Shown here piece after piece: positions 7,682-16,116 of a stretch of DNA of 64,000 nt. The translations under genes and the position numbers were made by a program. Source of the stretch: Jiella endophytica (GTDB lineage: Bacteria; Pseudomonadota; Alphaproteobacteria; Rhizobiales; Rhizobiaceae); assembly GCF_004519335.1 (NCBI RefSeq), contig NZ_SOZD01000002.1:248001-312000 (forward strand). The letters run 5' to 3'. How positions within the stretch are numbered: the first letter of the stretch is position 1; the number at the start of each line of letters is the position of its first letter. The notes under the pieces were generated by a model. The model was given only the letters and a program-made list of their open reading frames with translations. It was not told the DNA's origin and ran no database searches.

Positions 7682-9736
7682 ATGATCGCCAATGCCGAAG
7701 CTCTCCTGAAGCCCCTCACCATCAAGGGCCTCACCATCCGCAACCGGGTGATGTCGACGAGCCATGCGCCGTCCTACGGCAAGGACGGCAAGCCGCAGCA
7801 GCGCTATCAGCTCTATCATGAGGAAAAGGCCAAGGGCGGCATCGGGCTGACGATGTTCGGCGGCTCGTCCTCGGTGTCGGTGGACAGTCCGGCCGCCCCG
7901 TGGAACCAGATCTCCGTCGCCGACGACAGCGTCGTGCCGTTCTTCACCGAATTCTCCGAGCGGATCCACAGGCACGGCGCAAAGCTGATGATCCAGCTGA
8001 CCCATATGGGCCGGCGGACGAAGTGGGACACCGAGCACTGGATCCCGGTCAAATCCGCCTCCCCGACCCGCGAGCCGGCATCCCGGGCGATCGCCAAGGA
8101 ACTGGAGCAGGAGGAGATCGACCGCATCGTCGCCGATTTCGCCGCGGCTGCGCGGCGTTGCAGGGAGGGCGGGCTCGACGGCTGCGAGATCTCCGCCGCC
8201 CACGGCCATCTCGTCGACCAGTTCTGGTCGCCGAACTCCAACCACCGCACCGACCAATATGGCGGCTCGCTGGAAAACCGCATGCGCTTCGGCATCGAGG
8301 TGCTCTCGGCGATGCGCGAGGCCGTCGGTGACGACTATATCATCGGCATGCGCATGTCGGGCGACGAGATGCTGAAGGGCGGGCTCAGCCACGAGGACTG
8401 CGTCTCGATCGCCGCCGAATACACCTCGCGCGGCCTCGTCGACTTCCTCAACATCATCGGCGGCCAGGCGCGCGACCACATTGCCCACGCGATCTCGCTG
8501 CCCAACATGTCCTTCCCCGTCGCGCCCTTCTTGTCCCTCCCCTCGGCGATCAAGCGCGAGGTGGACGTGCCGATCTTCCACGCCCAGCGGGTGACCGATC
8601 TCGCCACCGGCGCGCGGGCCGTCGCCGAAGGCCATGTCGACATGATCGCGATGACGCGGGCGCACATCGCCGATCCGCATCTCGTCAAGAAGCTCTCCGA
8701 AGGCCGCGCCGACGACATTCGCCAGTGTGTGGGCGCCGGCTACTGCATCGACCGCATCTATGTCGGCGGCGACGCGCTGTGCATCCAGAACGCTGCGACC
8801 GGCCGCGAGGCGACGATGCCCCACGTCATCGAAAAGGCGGCCGCGGCGAAGAAGGCCGTGGTGATCGGCGGCGGCGTCGGCGGGCTGGAGGCGGCCCGCG
8901 TGCTCGCCGAACGCGGCCATCAGGTGACGCTGTTCGAGAAGTCCGACCGTCTCGGCGGCCAGATCAATGTCGCTGCGAAGGCGACGTGGCGCGAGGCGCT
9001 GTCAGGGATCCCACGCTGGCTGGTCTCCCAGGTGCAGAAGCTCGGCGTCGACATCCGCCTCGGCACCGAGGCCGGGGAAGCCGAGATTGCGGCGCTTTCC
9101 CCTGACATCGTCATCGTCGCCACCGGCGGCCTTCCCTCCAGGGGCGAGGCGAAAGGCCACGAGCATGCGGTGACCACCTGGGATGTGCTGGAAGGCCGTT
9201 CGGAGCCTTCGGGAACGGTGCTCCTCTATGACGAGATTGGCGGACACAACGCCGCCTCGACCGCCGAGGTCCTCGCCAAGAAGGGCTGCCTCGTCGAGAT
9301 CGTCACCCACGACCGGATGATCGGCGAGGAGATCGGCCCGACCAACCAGCCGGTTCACCTGCGCGAACTCTACAAGCTCGGCGTGCTGATGACGCCGAAT
9401 TCCGAGCTGATCGAGATCTATCCGGAGGGCAACCGGATGATCGCCGCGATCCGCAACACCATGACCGACGCGGAAGAGGAGCGCGTCGTCGATTCGGTGG
9501 TGGTGGACTACGGCACGCTGCCGGTGGATGCGGTGCATTTCGCGCTGAAGGACGGGGCGAAGAACAAGGGGTTCACCGATCTTCAGGCGCTGATCGCCGG
9601 CGCGCCGCAACCGTTCGAGATCAACGGCGCCGCCTCGGACGGCGGCTACACTCTCTACCGCATCGGCGATGCCGTCGCCGGCCGCAACATCCACGCCGCC
9701 ATCTACGACGCACTCCGCCTCTGCAAGGATCTTTGA
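7682..9736 (+). CDS. dgcA: Dimethylglycine demethylase, OYE-like flavoprotein subunit
   Basis: 684 residues. Residues about 1-370 are an Old Yellow Enzyme-type FMN barrel (IRNRVMSTSHAPSYG, then SAAHGHLVDQFWSPNSNHRTDQYGGS). It is followed by a cysteine cluster (CVGAGYC...LC) and an FAD/NAD(P)-type domain from about 395 (VVIGGGVGGLEAARVLAERG). This is the trimethylamine-dehydrogenase/2,4-dienoyl-CoA-reductase layout. The cluster has CVGAGYC rather than CxxCxxxC, so one usual Fe-S cysteine is not in the standard place. DgcA demethylates dimethylglycine to sarcosine, passing electrons to DgcB and Etf. The ATG at 7682 is chosen because the upstream extension to 7577 has no family similarity. Confidence 0.88.
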   Translation: MIANAEALLKPLTIKGLTIRNRVMSTSHAPSYGKDGKPQQRYQLYHEEKAKGGIGLTMFGGSSSVSVDSPAAPWNQISVADDSVVPFFTEFSERIHRHGAKLMIQLTHMGRRTKWDTEHWIPVKSASPTREPASRAIAKELEQEEIDRIVADFAAAARRCREGGLDGCEISAAHGHLVDQFWSPNSNHRTDQYGGSLENRMRFGIEVLSAMREAVGDDYIIGMRMSGDEMLKGGLSHEDCVSIAAEYTSRGLVDFLNIIGGQARDHIAHAISLPNMSFPVAPFLSLPSAIKREVDVPIFHAQRVTDLATGARAVAEGHVDMIAMTRAHIADPHLVKKLSEGRADDIRQCVGAGYCIDRIYVGGDALCIQNAATGREATMPHVIEKAAAAKKAVVIGGGVGGLEAARVLAERGHQVTLFEKSDRLGGQINVAAKATWREALSGIPRWLVSQVQKLGVDIRLGTEAGEAEIAALSPDIVIVATGGLPSRGEAKGHEHAVTTWDVLEGRSEPSGTVLLYDEIGGHNAASTAEVLAKKGCLVEIVTHDRMIGEEIGPTNQPVHLRELYKLGVLMTPNSELIEIYPEGNRMIAAIRNTMTDAEEERVVDSVVVDYGTLPVDAVHFALKDGAKNKGFTDLQALIAGAPQPFEINGAASDGGYTLYRIGDAVAGRNIHAAIYDALRLCKDL

Positions 9737-9761
9737 GGATGGGCGGCGCGAAGACGTCGCT

Positions 9762-10078
9762 GATCTCCCCCCTTGAGGGGGAGATGCCGGCAGGCAGAGG
9801 GGGGGTCCCAGTCGCGACCCGTCCGGTGGTTGCGTCCGGCCCGACGCATGGCGGTCGTGACCGGGCGGCCCTGGACAGGACGGGGCCGAGCGTTGCCGTT
9901 ACCCCCCCCCTCTGCCCTGCCGGGCATCTCCCCCTCAAGGGGGGAGATCGATCTCGCGCGAACACTCGCTCTCACCCTCCAAAGCTTCGTTCTGGCTCAG
10001 CCGCCGAAAGAAAAGCGGCAACGCCGAAACCGCCAATCTCCCCCCTTGCGGGGGAGATGCCGGCAGGCAGAGGGGGGT
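9762..10078. repeat. Three copies of the short palindromic repeat in the dgcA-dgcB gap
   Basis: Copies at 9762-9805 (forward), 9901-9950 (inverted) and 10035-10078 (forward) of the unit seen at 216-377. Each holds the hairpin ATCTCCCCC/GGGGGAGAT, with the loop-side bases varying (TTGA, TCAA, TTGC) in ways that keep partial symmetry. They fill most of the 373-base gap between dgcA and dgcB (9737-10109). No gene was found in that gap. Copies 3 and 4, and 4 and 5, can also pair with each other, making large alternative stems in the transcript. Confidence 0.9.
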
Positions 10079-10109
10079 TCCCGGCCGCGCCCCGTCCGGT
10101 GATGTCTTC

Positions 10110-12050
10110 ATGACCGCGGCGGCGTTCCTTCCCTGGCTGATCGTCGCGATGGTCGTCGTCGCGGCAGTCCAGATCGCCCGGCGGGTCATTCTGTGGCGCA
10201 GCGGCAGACCGGCACGCGTCGACTGGCTTGCCGGGCTGAAGGCGCTGCCGAGACGCTATCTCGTCGACGTCCATCACGTCGTCGACCGCGACCGATCCGC
10301 CTCGCGCATGCATGTTCCGACCGCCGGCGGTCTGGTCCTCGCCTGCGCGCTTCTCGTCGTCGGGCTCGTCCCGGCAATCGCCGCTTCGCGCCTTTATTTC
10401 GGTCTCGTCGCGCTCGCCTTCCTCGTCATGACGGCCGGCGTCGTGCTCGAAGTGCGTCGACGCTACCCGCGTCCCCTGCCCCGCCTCTCTCTCGGCCAGT
10501 GGCAGAAGCTGCCGATCCCTCTCGGCGTCTTCGCTTTAGGCGGCTTCGTCACCGCGTTTCTCGCAAGCCTCGGCGACCCGCTGCCGGCCGTCTCGATCCT
10601 CACGCTGCTTCTGACCACGGCCGCGGGTCTCGGCCTTGCCGGCATGGCCGGCCACGGGCCGATGCGCCACGCCCTTGCCGGCGCCGCCCACCTCGCCGCC
10701 CATCCCCGGCCCGAGCGTTTCGGCGGCGGTCGCTCGACGGAGCTGCGGCCGATCGATCTCGACGCACCCGGGACGGGCAAGCTCGGCGCGGAAACGCCGG
10801 CGGATTTTGCCTGGAACCGGCTGCTCGCCTTCGACGCCTGCGTCCAATGCGGGCGCTGCGAGGCGGCCTGCCCCGCTTTCGCGGCAGGCCAGCCGCTCTC
10901 CCCGAAGCATCTCATCGTCGATCTCGCCGCAGCGGCCGGCGGCGGCTACGCCCAGCCCTACGCCGGCAACGCCTACCCCAATGCGAGGCCGGTCGGCGGC
11001 GCGGCCGGGCTTCATGCGCCGATCGTCTCGCCGGAAGGCCTCGTCCATCCCGATACGCTGTGGTCCTGCACCACCTGCCGGGCTTGCGTCGAGGAATGCC
11101 CGATGATGATCGAGCATGTCGACGCGATCGTCGATCTCCGCCGTTTCCAGACGCTGGAGCGCGGCGCCGTGCCGCTCAAGGCCGAGGAGCCGCTCGCCAA
11201 TTTCCGCGGCGCCGACGAGCCGAATGGCCGGGCGCTCGCCGAGCGCACCGATTTTGCCGCCGATCTGCGGCTGAAAGTGATGAAGGACGGAGCCACTGCT
11301 GAAATCCTGCTGTGGCTCGGTGGAGCGGCCTTCGACCTGCGCGGCCAGCGCACGCTCCGTGCGCTGATCCTGGCCCTCAACGCCGCCGGCGTGGAGTTCG
11401 CCGTGCTCGGCGAGGAAGAGCGCGACTGCGGCGACCTCGCCCGCCGGCTCGGCGACGAGGCAACCTTCCAGCGGCTCGCCAAAGCCAATGTCGCGACGCT
11501 CTCGCAATATCGCTTCTCCCGCATCCTCACCGCCGATCCCCATGCGCTGCACGTCCTGCGCAACGAATATCCGGCCTTCGGCGGCAGCTTCGATGTGGTT
11601 CATCACACCGCCTTCCTGGCGGAGATGGTCGCCGCCGGTCGCCTCGCGCCGGCTGCGCTCACGGGCAAGGCGGTGACCTATCACGACCCCTGCTATCTCG
11701 GCCGCTACAATGGCGAGATCGAAGCGCCGAGGGCGCTGATCGACGCTCTCGGCCTCGAGCGCCGCGAAATGGCGCGCTCGGGCAGGCGCTCGATGTGCTG
11801 CGGCGGTGGCGGCGGCGCGCCGGTGACCGACATTCCCGGCGACACCCGCATCCCCGACATCCGCATGGGCCAGGCAAGCGACACCGGCGCCAGGATCGTC
11901 GCCGTCGCCTGCCCGCAATGCACGGCGATGCTCGAAGGCGTCACCGGCGAGCGGCCCGAGGTCAGGGACGTCGCCGAGCTGCTCTGGGAGGCCGTGCAGG
12001 CCGGCGGCCGGAACGAGGCCGCAGCCGTCAAGGCAGGGGAGCCCGCATGA
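10110..12050 (+). CDS. dgcB: Dimethylglycine demethylase, membrane-linked iron-sulfur subunit
   Basis: 646 residues. The N-terminal 190 residues have several hydrophobic helices (AAFLPWLIVAMVVVAAVQIA; LVLACALLVVGLVPAIAA). Two [4Fe-4S] ferredoxin motifs follow (CVQCGRCEAACP at about 246 and CTTCRACVEECP at about 320), then a C-terminal pair of CCG domains (CYLGRYNGE; CCGGGGGAP; CPQCTAML). This is the heterodisulfide-reductase-D/GlpC-like layout of DgcB, which carries electrons from DgcA toward Etf or the quinone pool at the membrane. The stop overlaps the etfA start (ATGA). No strong ribosome site precedes the ATG at 10110, which lies 32 bases after a hairpin repeat. Confidence 0.85.
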   Translation: MTAAAFLPWLIVAMVVVAAVQIARRVILWRSGRPARVDWLAGLKALPRRYLVDVHHVVDRDRSASRMHVPTAGGLVLACALLVVGLVPAIAASRLYFGLVALAFLVMTAGVVLEVRRRYPRPLPRLSLGQWQKLPIPLGVFALGGFVTAFLASLGDPLPAVSILTLLLTTAAGLGLAGMAGHGPMRHALAGAAHLAAHPRPERFGGGRSTELRPIDLDAPGTGKLGAETPADFAWNRLLAFDACVQCGRCEAACPAFAAGQPLSPKHLIVDLAAAAGGGYAQPYAGNAYPNARPVGGAAGLHAPIVSPEGLVHPDTLWSCTTCRACVEECPMMIEHVDAIVDLRRFQTLERGAVPLKAEEPLANFRGADEPNGRALAERTDFAADLRLKVMKDGATAEILLWLGGAAFDLRGQRTLRALILALNAAGVEFAVLGEEERDCGDLARRLGDEATFQRLAKANVATLSQYRFSRILTADPHALHVLRNEYPAFGGSFDVVHHTAFLAEMVAAGRLAPAALTGKAVTYHDPCYLGRYNGEIEAPRALIDALGLERREMARSGRRSMCCGGGGGAPVTDIPGDTRIPDIRMGQASDTGARIVAVACPQCTAMLEGVTGERPEVRDVAELLWEAVQAGGRNEAAAVKAGEPA

Positions 12051-13273
12051 GCCGCCAGCGCAGGGACCCGCGCGCCGAGCGCGGCATCAGGACGGTGGAA
12101 AGCCGCGCCCGTCCACGCCTCGACGTCGCCCGCCGTGAAAGCCCCGCCGCCTCCGGCAGGCTGCGCCGCGACCCCTGGCGGGAATGGGCGGCGAGCCTCG
12201 TCGACGAGACTTATCGCAAGCGCTACGACCGCTCGCAGCGGCAGATGAGCCGGGAGGACGCCGCGCGTTTCCTCGCCGCCCGCTCCGACATCGAGGCGAC
12301 AGCGATCAGCCCCGGCCAGCCGGCGCTGCATGTCGTCGAGGAACCGGCCTTTCTGATCTTTGCCGTGATCGAGGCGACCGGCGGACGGCTGTCGCGCTTC
12401 GACCGGCAGGTGTTCGGCGCGGCGCGCCTCCTGGCCGATGCCGATGCCGGTGGCGGCGCCGTCGTCGCGATTACTACAGGGGAGATCGACGGGCTCGGCG
12501 AGGCCGGGGCGGACCGGATGCTCGCCCTTCCGTCCGCAAACGGCGGGCAGGCCCGCGCCGCGGCACTGCGCCATGCGGTCGAGACCCTCCTTCCCCGTCA
12601 CGTGATCTTCGCCGAGGACGGCGACAGCGCCGACCTCGCCCGGCGGCTCTCGGTGGCGCTCGGCGACGATCTGATGTCCGGCGTCGAACATCTGACCGCC
12701 CGCCAGGCGGTGCGGCCGATCCGCAATGGCGCCCGCGAGATCGGCCTCGCGCCGCCGCGGCTGATGACCATCGGCGAAGACCGGGTGAAGCCCTATGCCG
12801 CCGCGCCCTGCGAGGCGCGCCCGATTGACGCTTCTGACTTCGAGGCCGGCGCCGACCCGGCAATCCTGTCGTCCGAGATCATTCCGGGCGACCCGGCGAG
12901 CCTCGCTCTATCGGAAACGGATTTCGTCGTCTCGGCCGGCAACGGCGTCAGCGACATCGCCGCCTTCCGAGAACTCGCAGCGGCGATGAAAGGCACGCCC
13001 GGCGCCAGCCGAGTCGTCTGCGATGCCGGGCTGATGCCACGCTCGGCGCAGGTCGGCGCCTCGGGCACGGTGCTTGCCGCCGACTGCTATTTCGCCCTCG
13101 GCATCTCCGGCGCCCCGCAGCATCTGCAGGGGATCGCCGGCTGCGAACACGTCATCGCCGTCAACACCGACCTCCATGCCGCGATGATCGAGCGGGCGGG
13201 GCTCGCGATCGTCCAGGACGCCCAGCTGGTGATGCCGGCACTGCTGGCGTTGTTGAGGGAGCGCGGCGCATGA
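12047..13273 (+). CDS. etfA: Electron transfer flavoprotein alpha subunit (dgc-linked)
   Basis: 408 residues, starting in the ATGA overlap with dgcB. The C-terminal FAD-binding half is recognisable (QVGASGTVLAADCYFALGIS, then GAPQHLQGI and AVNTDL). The N-terminal about 90 residues are an Arg-rich extension beyond the usual EtfA of about 310-330 residues (RRDPRAERGIRTVESR). EtfA with EtfB accepts electrons from dehydrogenases such as DgcAB and passes them to ETF-ubiquinone oxidoreductase, which is not seen here. This divergent Etf is probably dedicated to dimethylglycine oxidation, inferred from the operon position. The next gene, etfB, overlaps its stop by four bases. Confidence 0.85.
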   Translation: MSRQRRDPRAERGIRTVESRARPRLDVARRESPAASGRLRRDPWREWAASLVDETYRKRYDRSQRQMSREDAARFLAARSDIEATAISPGQPALHVVEEPAFLIFAVIEATGGRLSRFDRQVFGAARLLADADAGGGAVVAITTGEIDGLGEAGADRMLALPSANGGQARAAALRHAVETLLPRHVIFAEDGDSADLARRLSVALGDDLMSGVEHLTARQAVRPIRNGAREIGLAPPRLMTIGEDRVKPYAAAPCEARPIDASDFEAGADPAILSSEIIPGDPASLALSETDFVVSAGNGVSDIAAFRELAAAMKGTPGASRVVCDAGLMPRSAQVGASGTVLAADCYFALGISGAPQHLQGIAGCEHVIAVNTDLHAAMIERAGLAIVQDAQLVMPALLALLRERGA

Positions 13274-14106
13274 GGACGCTCGTTCTCCTCTCCGATGCCC
13301 GCCACCCGGTTTCCGGCCGGCCGCATCTGTCGCGGCTCGAGACCCAGGCGATCGGGCTTGCGGCCTCGCTAGATCCTGCAGCGCGCGGCCTCCATGCCGG
13401 GTCAGGCGAAGATGCAGTCAGGGCAGGCCTCGGCCATGGGCTGGCTGGTCTCGACGTGATCGAAACAACGGGTGAGGCAGATCCGCTGCCGGCCCTCGTC
13501 GGCTTTCTGGCCGATGCGCTGGGCGGCGCCGACGCGCCGGAGCTGATCCTGGCCGGGCGGCGCGGCGAAGGCGGGTTCGAGACCGGGCTCGTCCCCTATC
13601 TCGTCGCCGAGCGCCTCGGCCTGCCGATCGTCGCCGACGCCGTGGCGATCCGCGCGGGAGAGATGCCGGGAACCCTCGTCGTCGACCAGGCGATGGCGAA
13701 AGGCGCCCGGCGCCGCGTGACGGTCCGGCTGCCGGCGGTGGTCACAGTGCATCCGCTGAGCCCGCTGCCGCGGCCCTTCGCCTACGGGCCGATGCGGCGG
13801 GGCAGGATCAGGCGCCATTCGCCTGCCGCCGAACAGGCCGACCTGCCGGCGGTAGCCAAGATGGCGGGCCACGGGACGGTGGCGGGGAGAGCGGAGGATA
13901 CGGGGGGGACGACCGTCGGGCCGGTAGACGTGGTTCCAGCCGACGAGCGGCCGCATCGCGCCCGGCCGAAACTGATGCGCACCAGCGGCACCGCCGCCGG
14001 CGGCGCCAACCTCCATGTCGGCCCGGACCCCACCGAGGCTGCCCGGCTGATCCTCGACTATCTCGAAGCCAACGGCATCCGCCGCTACGGCAAGGCTCCG
14101 GAGTGA
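13270..14106 (+). CDS. etfB: Electron transfer flavoprotein beta subunit (dgc-linked)
   Basis: 278 residues, starting in an ATGA overlap with etfA. It shows the Etf beta-type adenine-nucleotide domain, for example ELILAGRRGEGGFETGLVPY, LVAERLGLPIVADAV and VRLPAVVTVHPLSPLPR. It forms the heterodimer with EtfA. The protein is somewhat diverged from the housekeeping EtfB (no clear N-terminal AVKRV), as in other dgc clusters. It is the last gene of the plus-strand betaine block. The 207-base gap to the convergent dadA (14107-14313) contains no gene and no clear terminator. Confidence 0.85.
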   Translation: MRTLVLLSDARHPVSGRPHLSRLETQAIGLAASLDPAARGLHAGSGEDAVRAGLGHGLAGLDVIETTGEADPLPALVGFLADALGGADAPELILAGRRGEGGFETGLVPYLVAERLGLPIVADAVAIRAGEMPGTLVVDQAMAKGARRRVTVRLPAVVTVHPLSPLPRPFAYGPMRRGRIRRHSPAAEQADLPAVAKMAGHGTVAGRAEDTGGTTVGPVDVVPADERPHRARPKLMRTSGTAAGGANLHVGPDPTEAARLILDYLEANGIRRYGKAPE

Positions 14107-14313
14107 GCGGCGGGCGTACGACCGGATCGGCTGGCGGTGCCTACCGAGTAGTGGTGATACGCCGTCGGCAGTGGGCCTTGCGAAGCGCCACGGACCCGTC
14201 AGTCCCGCGTCTGCTCCGATCCGCCTCGCGCCACGAAAGCCACGAGGCTCGTCTTGCCGCGAGTCGGCGCGGCGCGAAGCGTCTTCACCAGAAGCCCGCG
14301 GGGCCCCCTCGCC

Positions 14314-15606
14314 TCACACGCCATGGGCGGCGAAGTGGCCCTGCGGCTCGGCGCTGGCTGCCTGACGCCCGCGGCGGGACTGGGCGACCGCCACCTCGCC
14401 GGAGATCATCTCGGCGGTGATCGCCGAAAGCGTCCAGCCGAGATGACCGTGGCCGGTGTTGTAGAAAACGTTCTCCCGCCGCCCACGGCCGACCTTCGGC
14501 ATCATGTTGGGCATCATCGGCCTCAGCCCCGCCCAGGGCACCACCGAGGCGGTGGAAGCGCCGGGGAAGCGGGTGCGGCACCACTCGACCAGCGGGCGGA
14601 TGCGCGAATCCTTGATGTCGCGGTTCTCGCCGGAAAATTCCGCCGTCCCGGCGATACGCAGCCGGTCCTCGCCGAGCCGCGAGGTGACGATCTTGGCGTG
14701 ATCGTCGAGAATGCTGACCCGCGGCGCGGCGTCCTGGCTCTCTGCGTCCGTGAGGTTGACCGTGATCGAGTATCCCTTGACCGGATAGACATTGACCCGG
14801 TCGCCGAGTTGGGCGGCGAAGCGGCGGCTGGCGACGCCCGCGCAGACGACGACGGCGTCGAAGTGCTCCGACCTAGGAGCTTCCTGCGACCCCGCGCTCC
14901 GCGAAAAGACGATGACGCCGTTGTCGCCTTCGGATTTCAGCCGTGTGACGTCGGCGGCGAAATTGAGCCTTGCCCCATGGCGCCGGCAGGCGTCTGCGAG
15001 GTTGCGGGTGTATTTGTGGATGTCGCCGGTAAAGTCGGATTCGGTGAAATAGCCGCCGACGAAATTGCCGCGGATGGCCGGCTCGATCGCGGCGATCTCC
15101 TCCGGGCTGACGGCGACGCGCTTCAGCCCGCCCTTTTCGAGCAGCCGGTTGACCTTCGTCGCATGGGCGAATTCGCGGTTCTCCTCATAGACATGCAGGA
15201 TGCCGCGCTTTTCGGCGTCGAAGGAGAAGCCCTCGCGCTCGGCCATGCCGAGGAGATGCTCGCGGGCGGCGATGGCGAGCCGCGTCGTTGCGATGGTGTT
15301 CGCCTCGTAGCTGCGCGCCGCGAGCACAAATTCCGCCATCCAGGACAGCTTGTGCCAGGAGGGCTTCGGATTGACCAGAAGCGGCGCGTCCTTGGTGAGC
15401 ATCCACTTGATGCCCTTCAGAAAGGTCGACGGCTGGTTCCAGACCTCGGCATTCGATGCGGAAAGCTGCCCGCCATTGGCAAAGGAGGTCTCCATCGCGG
15501 CATAGGGCTGACGGTCGAAGACGGTGACGTCGAAGCCGCGGGCGATGAGCTTGTAGGCGGTGGTGATGCCGGTGATGCCGGCGCCGATGACGGCGATGGA
15601 GGTCAT
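14314..15606 (-). CDS. dadA: DadA-family D-amino acid dehydrogenase-like flavoprotein
   Basis: 430 residues beginning MTSIAVIGAGITGITTAYKL, a Rossmann GxGxxG FAD motif. The protein shows the DAO fold (SFANGGQLSASNAEVW; FTGDIHKYTRNLADACRRHG) and closes with NTGHGHLGWTLSAITAEMI, all typical of the DadA small subunit. DadA oxidises D-amino acids to 2-oxo acids plus ammonia at the membrane, and related flavoproteins act on glycine, sarcosine or proline. The substrate cannot be read from sequence. A tandem glycine riboswitch in its leader suggests that glycine induces the gene, so glycine or a similar small amino acid is a candidate substrate. A modest AAGAAAGG ribosome site precedes the ATG. Confidence 0.88.
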   Translation of the reverse strand: MTSIAVIGAGITGITTAYKLIARGFDVTVFDRQPYAAMETSFANGGQLSASNAEVWNQPSTFLKGIKWMLTKDAPLLVNPKPSWHKLSWMAEFVLAARSYEANTIATTRLAIAAREHLLGMAEREGFSFDAEKRGILHVYEENREFAHATKVNRLLEKGGLKRVAVSPEEIAAIEPAIRGNFVGGYFTESDFTGDIHKYTRNLADACRRHGARLNFAADVTRLKSEGDNGVIVFSRSAGSQEAPRSEHFDAVVVCAGVASRRFAAQLGDRVNVYPVKGYSITVNLTDAESQDAAPRVSILDDHAKIVTSRLGEDRLRIAGTAEFSGENRDIKDSRIRPLVEWCRTRFPGASTASVVPWAGLRPMMPNMMPKVGRGRRENVFYNTGHGHLGWTLSAITAEMISGEVAVAQSRRGRQAASAEPQGHFAAHGV

Positions 15607-15644
15607 GACGAGCCTTTCTTTCCGCTTCTCGCGGAGATCCGTGC

Positions 15645-15836
15645 TGCCCCTCCCGTCATGAGCCTGAGAGCTTCACCGCGGCGCGGGATCATTCCCGGCG
15701 CGGCTTTCTCCTTCGGCGGACGACCCCGTGCGGGCCGCCACTCTTCGGAATTTTCTGACGAAACGGTCCTTTTGCCTGAGAGTTTCCGGGGCGGTTGCTC
15801 CTTCGGCGCCGACCTTTCCGGCCGGTCTCTCCCGTA
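15645..15836 (-). promoter_or_regulatory. Tandem glycine riboswitch upstream of dadA
   Basis: On the minus strand two aptamers occur in series. Aptamer 1 (about 15836-15763) contains GGGAGAGACC, GCCGAAGGAGCAA and ACTCTCAGGCAAAAGGACC. Aptamer 2 (about 15749-15645) contains GAGTGGC, GCCGAAGGAGAAAG and GCTCTCAGGCTCATGACGG. These are the conserved pieces of the gcvT/glycine riboswitch in the expected order, twice. The leader ends 38 bases before the dadA ATG. No U-tract terminator is visible after it, so a translational mechanism is more likely. Glycine riboswitches usually activate expression on binding glycine. Confidence 0.93.
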
Positions 15837-15850
15837 TTCGTCGATCCCTG

Positions 15851-15879
15851 ACTCTAACCCCATGAAGCTTGCCCGACAA
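15851..15879 (-). promoter_or_regulatory. Putative sigma-70 promoter for the riboswitch-dadA transcript
   Basis: On the minus strand, TTGTCG (15879-15874) and TAGAGT (15856-15851) are separated by 17 bases and resemble -35 and -10 boxes. Transcription would start about 8 bases further on, just before the first conserved bases of the glycine riboswitch. The match and spacing are good, but the call is visual only. Confidence 0.6.
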
Positions 15880-16116
15880 TGACGGCAAAACTTCGATTTT
15901 TCGCATGGCTGCCATGCAGGATCGCGGCACCCGGCACATGAGCTCCGCTCCGGCACGCCCTCCGGGCGGATGGCAAGCGTCAGTCCATCCTCCCGGCGTA
16001 AAGCTCACCGAAGGCTGCATGAGACGCGAGGCGCTCCAGGCGATCATCCGGCCGGCAGGACACGACAGCGCAAGTCGCGGGCATTCGCGACCCGAAAACA
16101 AGAGAACGTGGGACGC

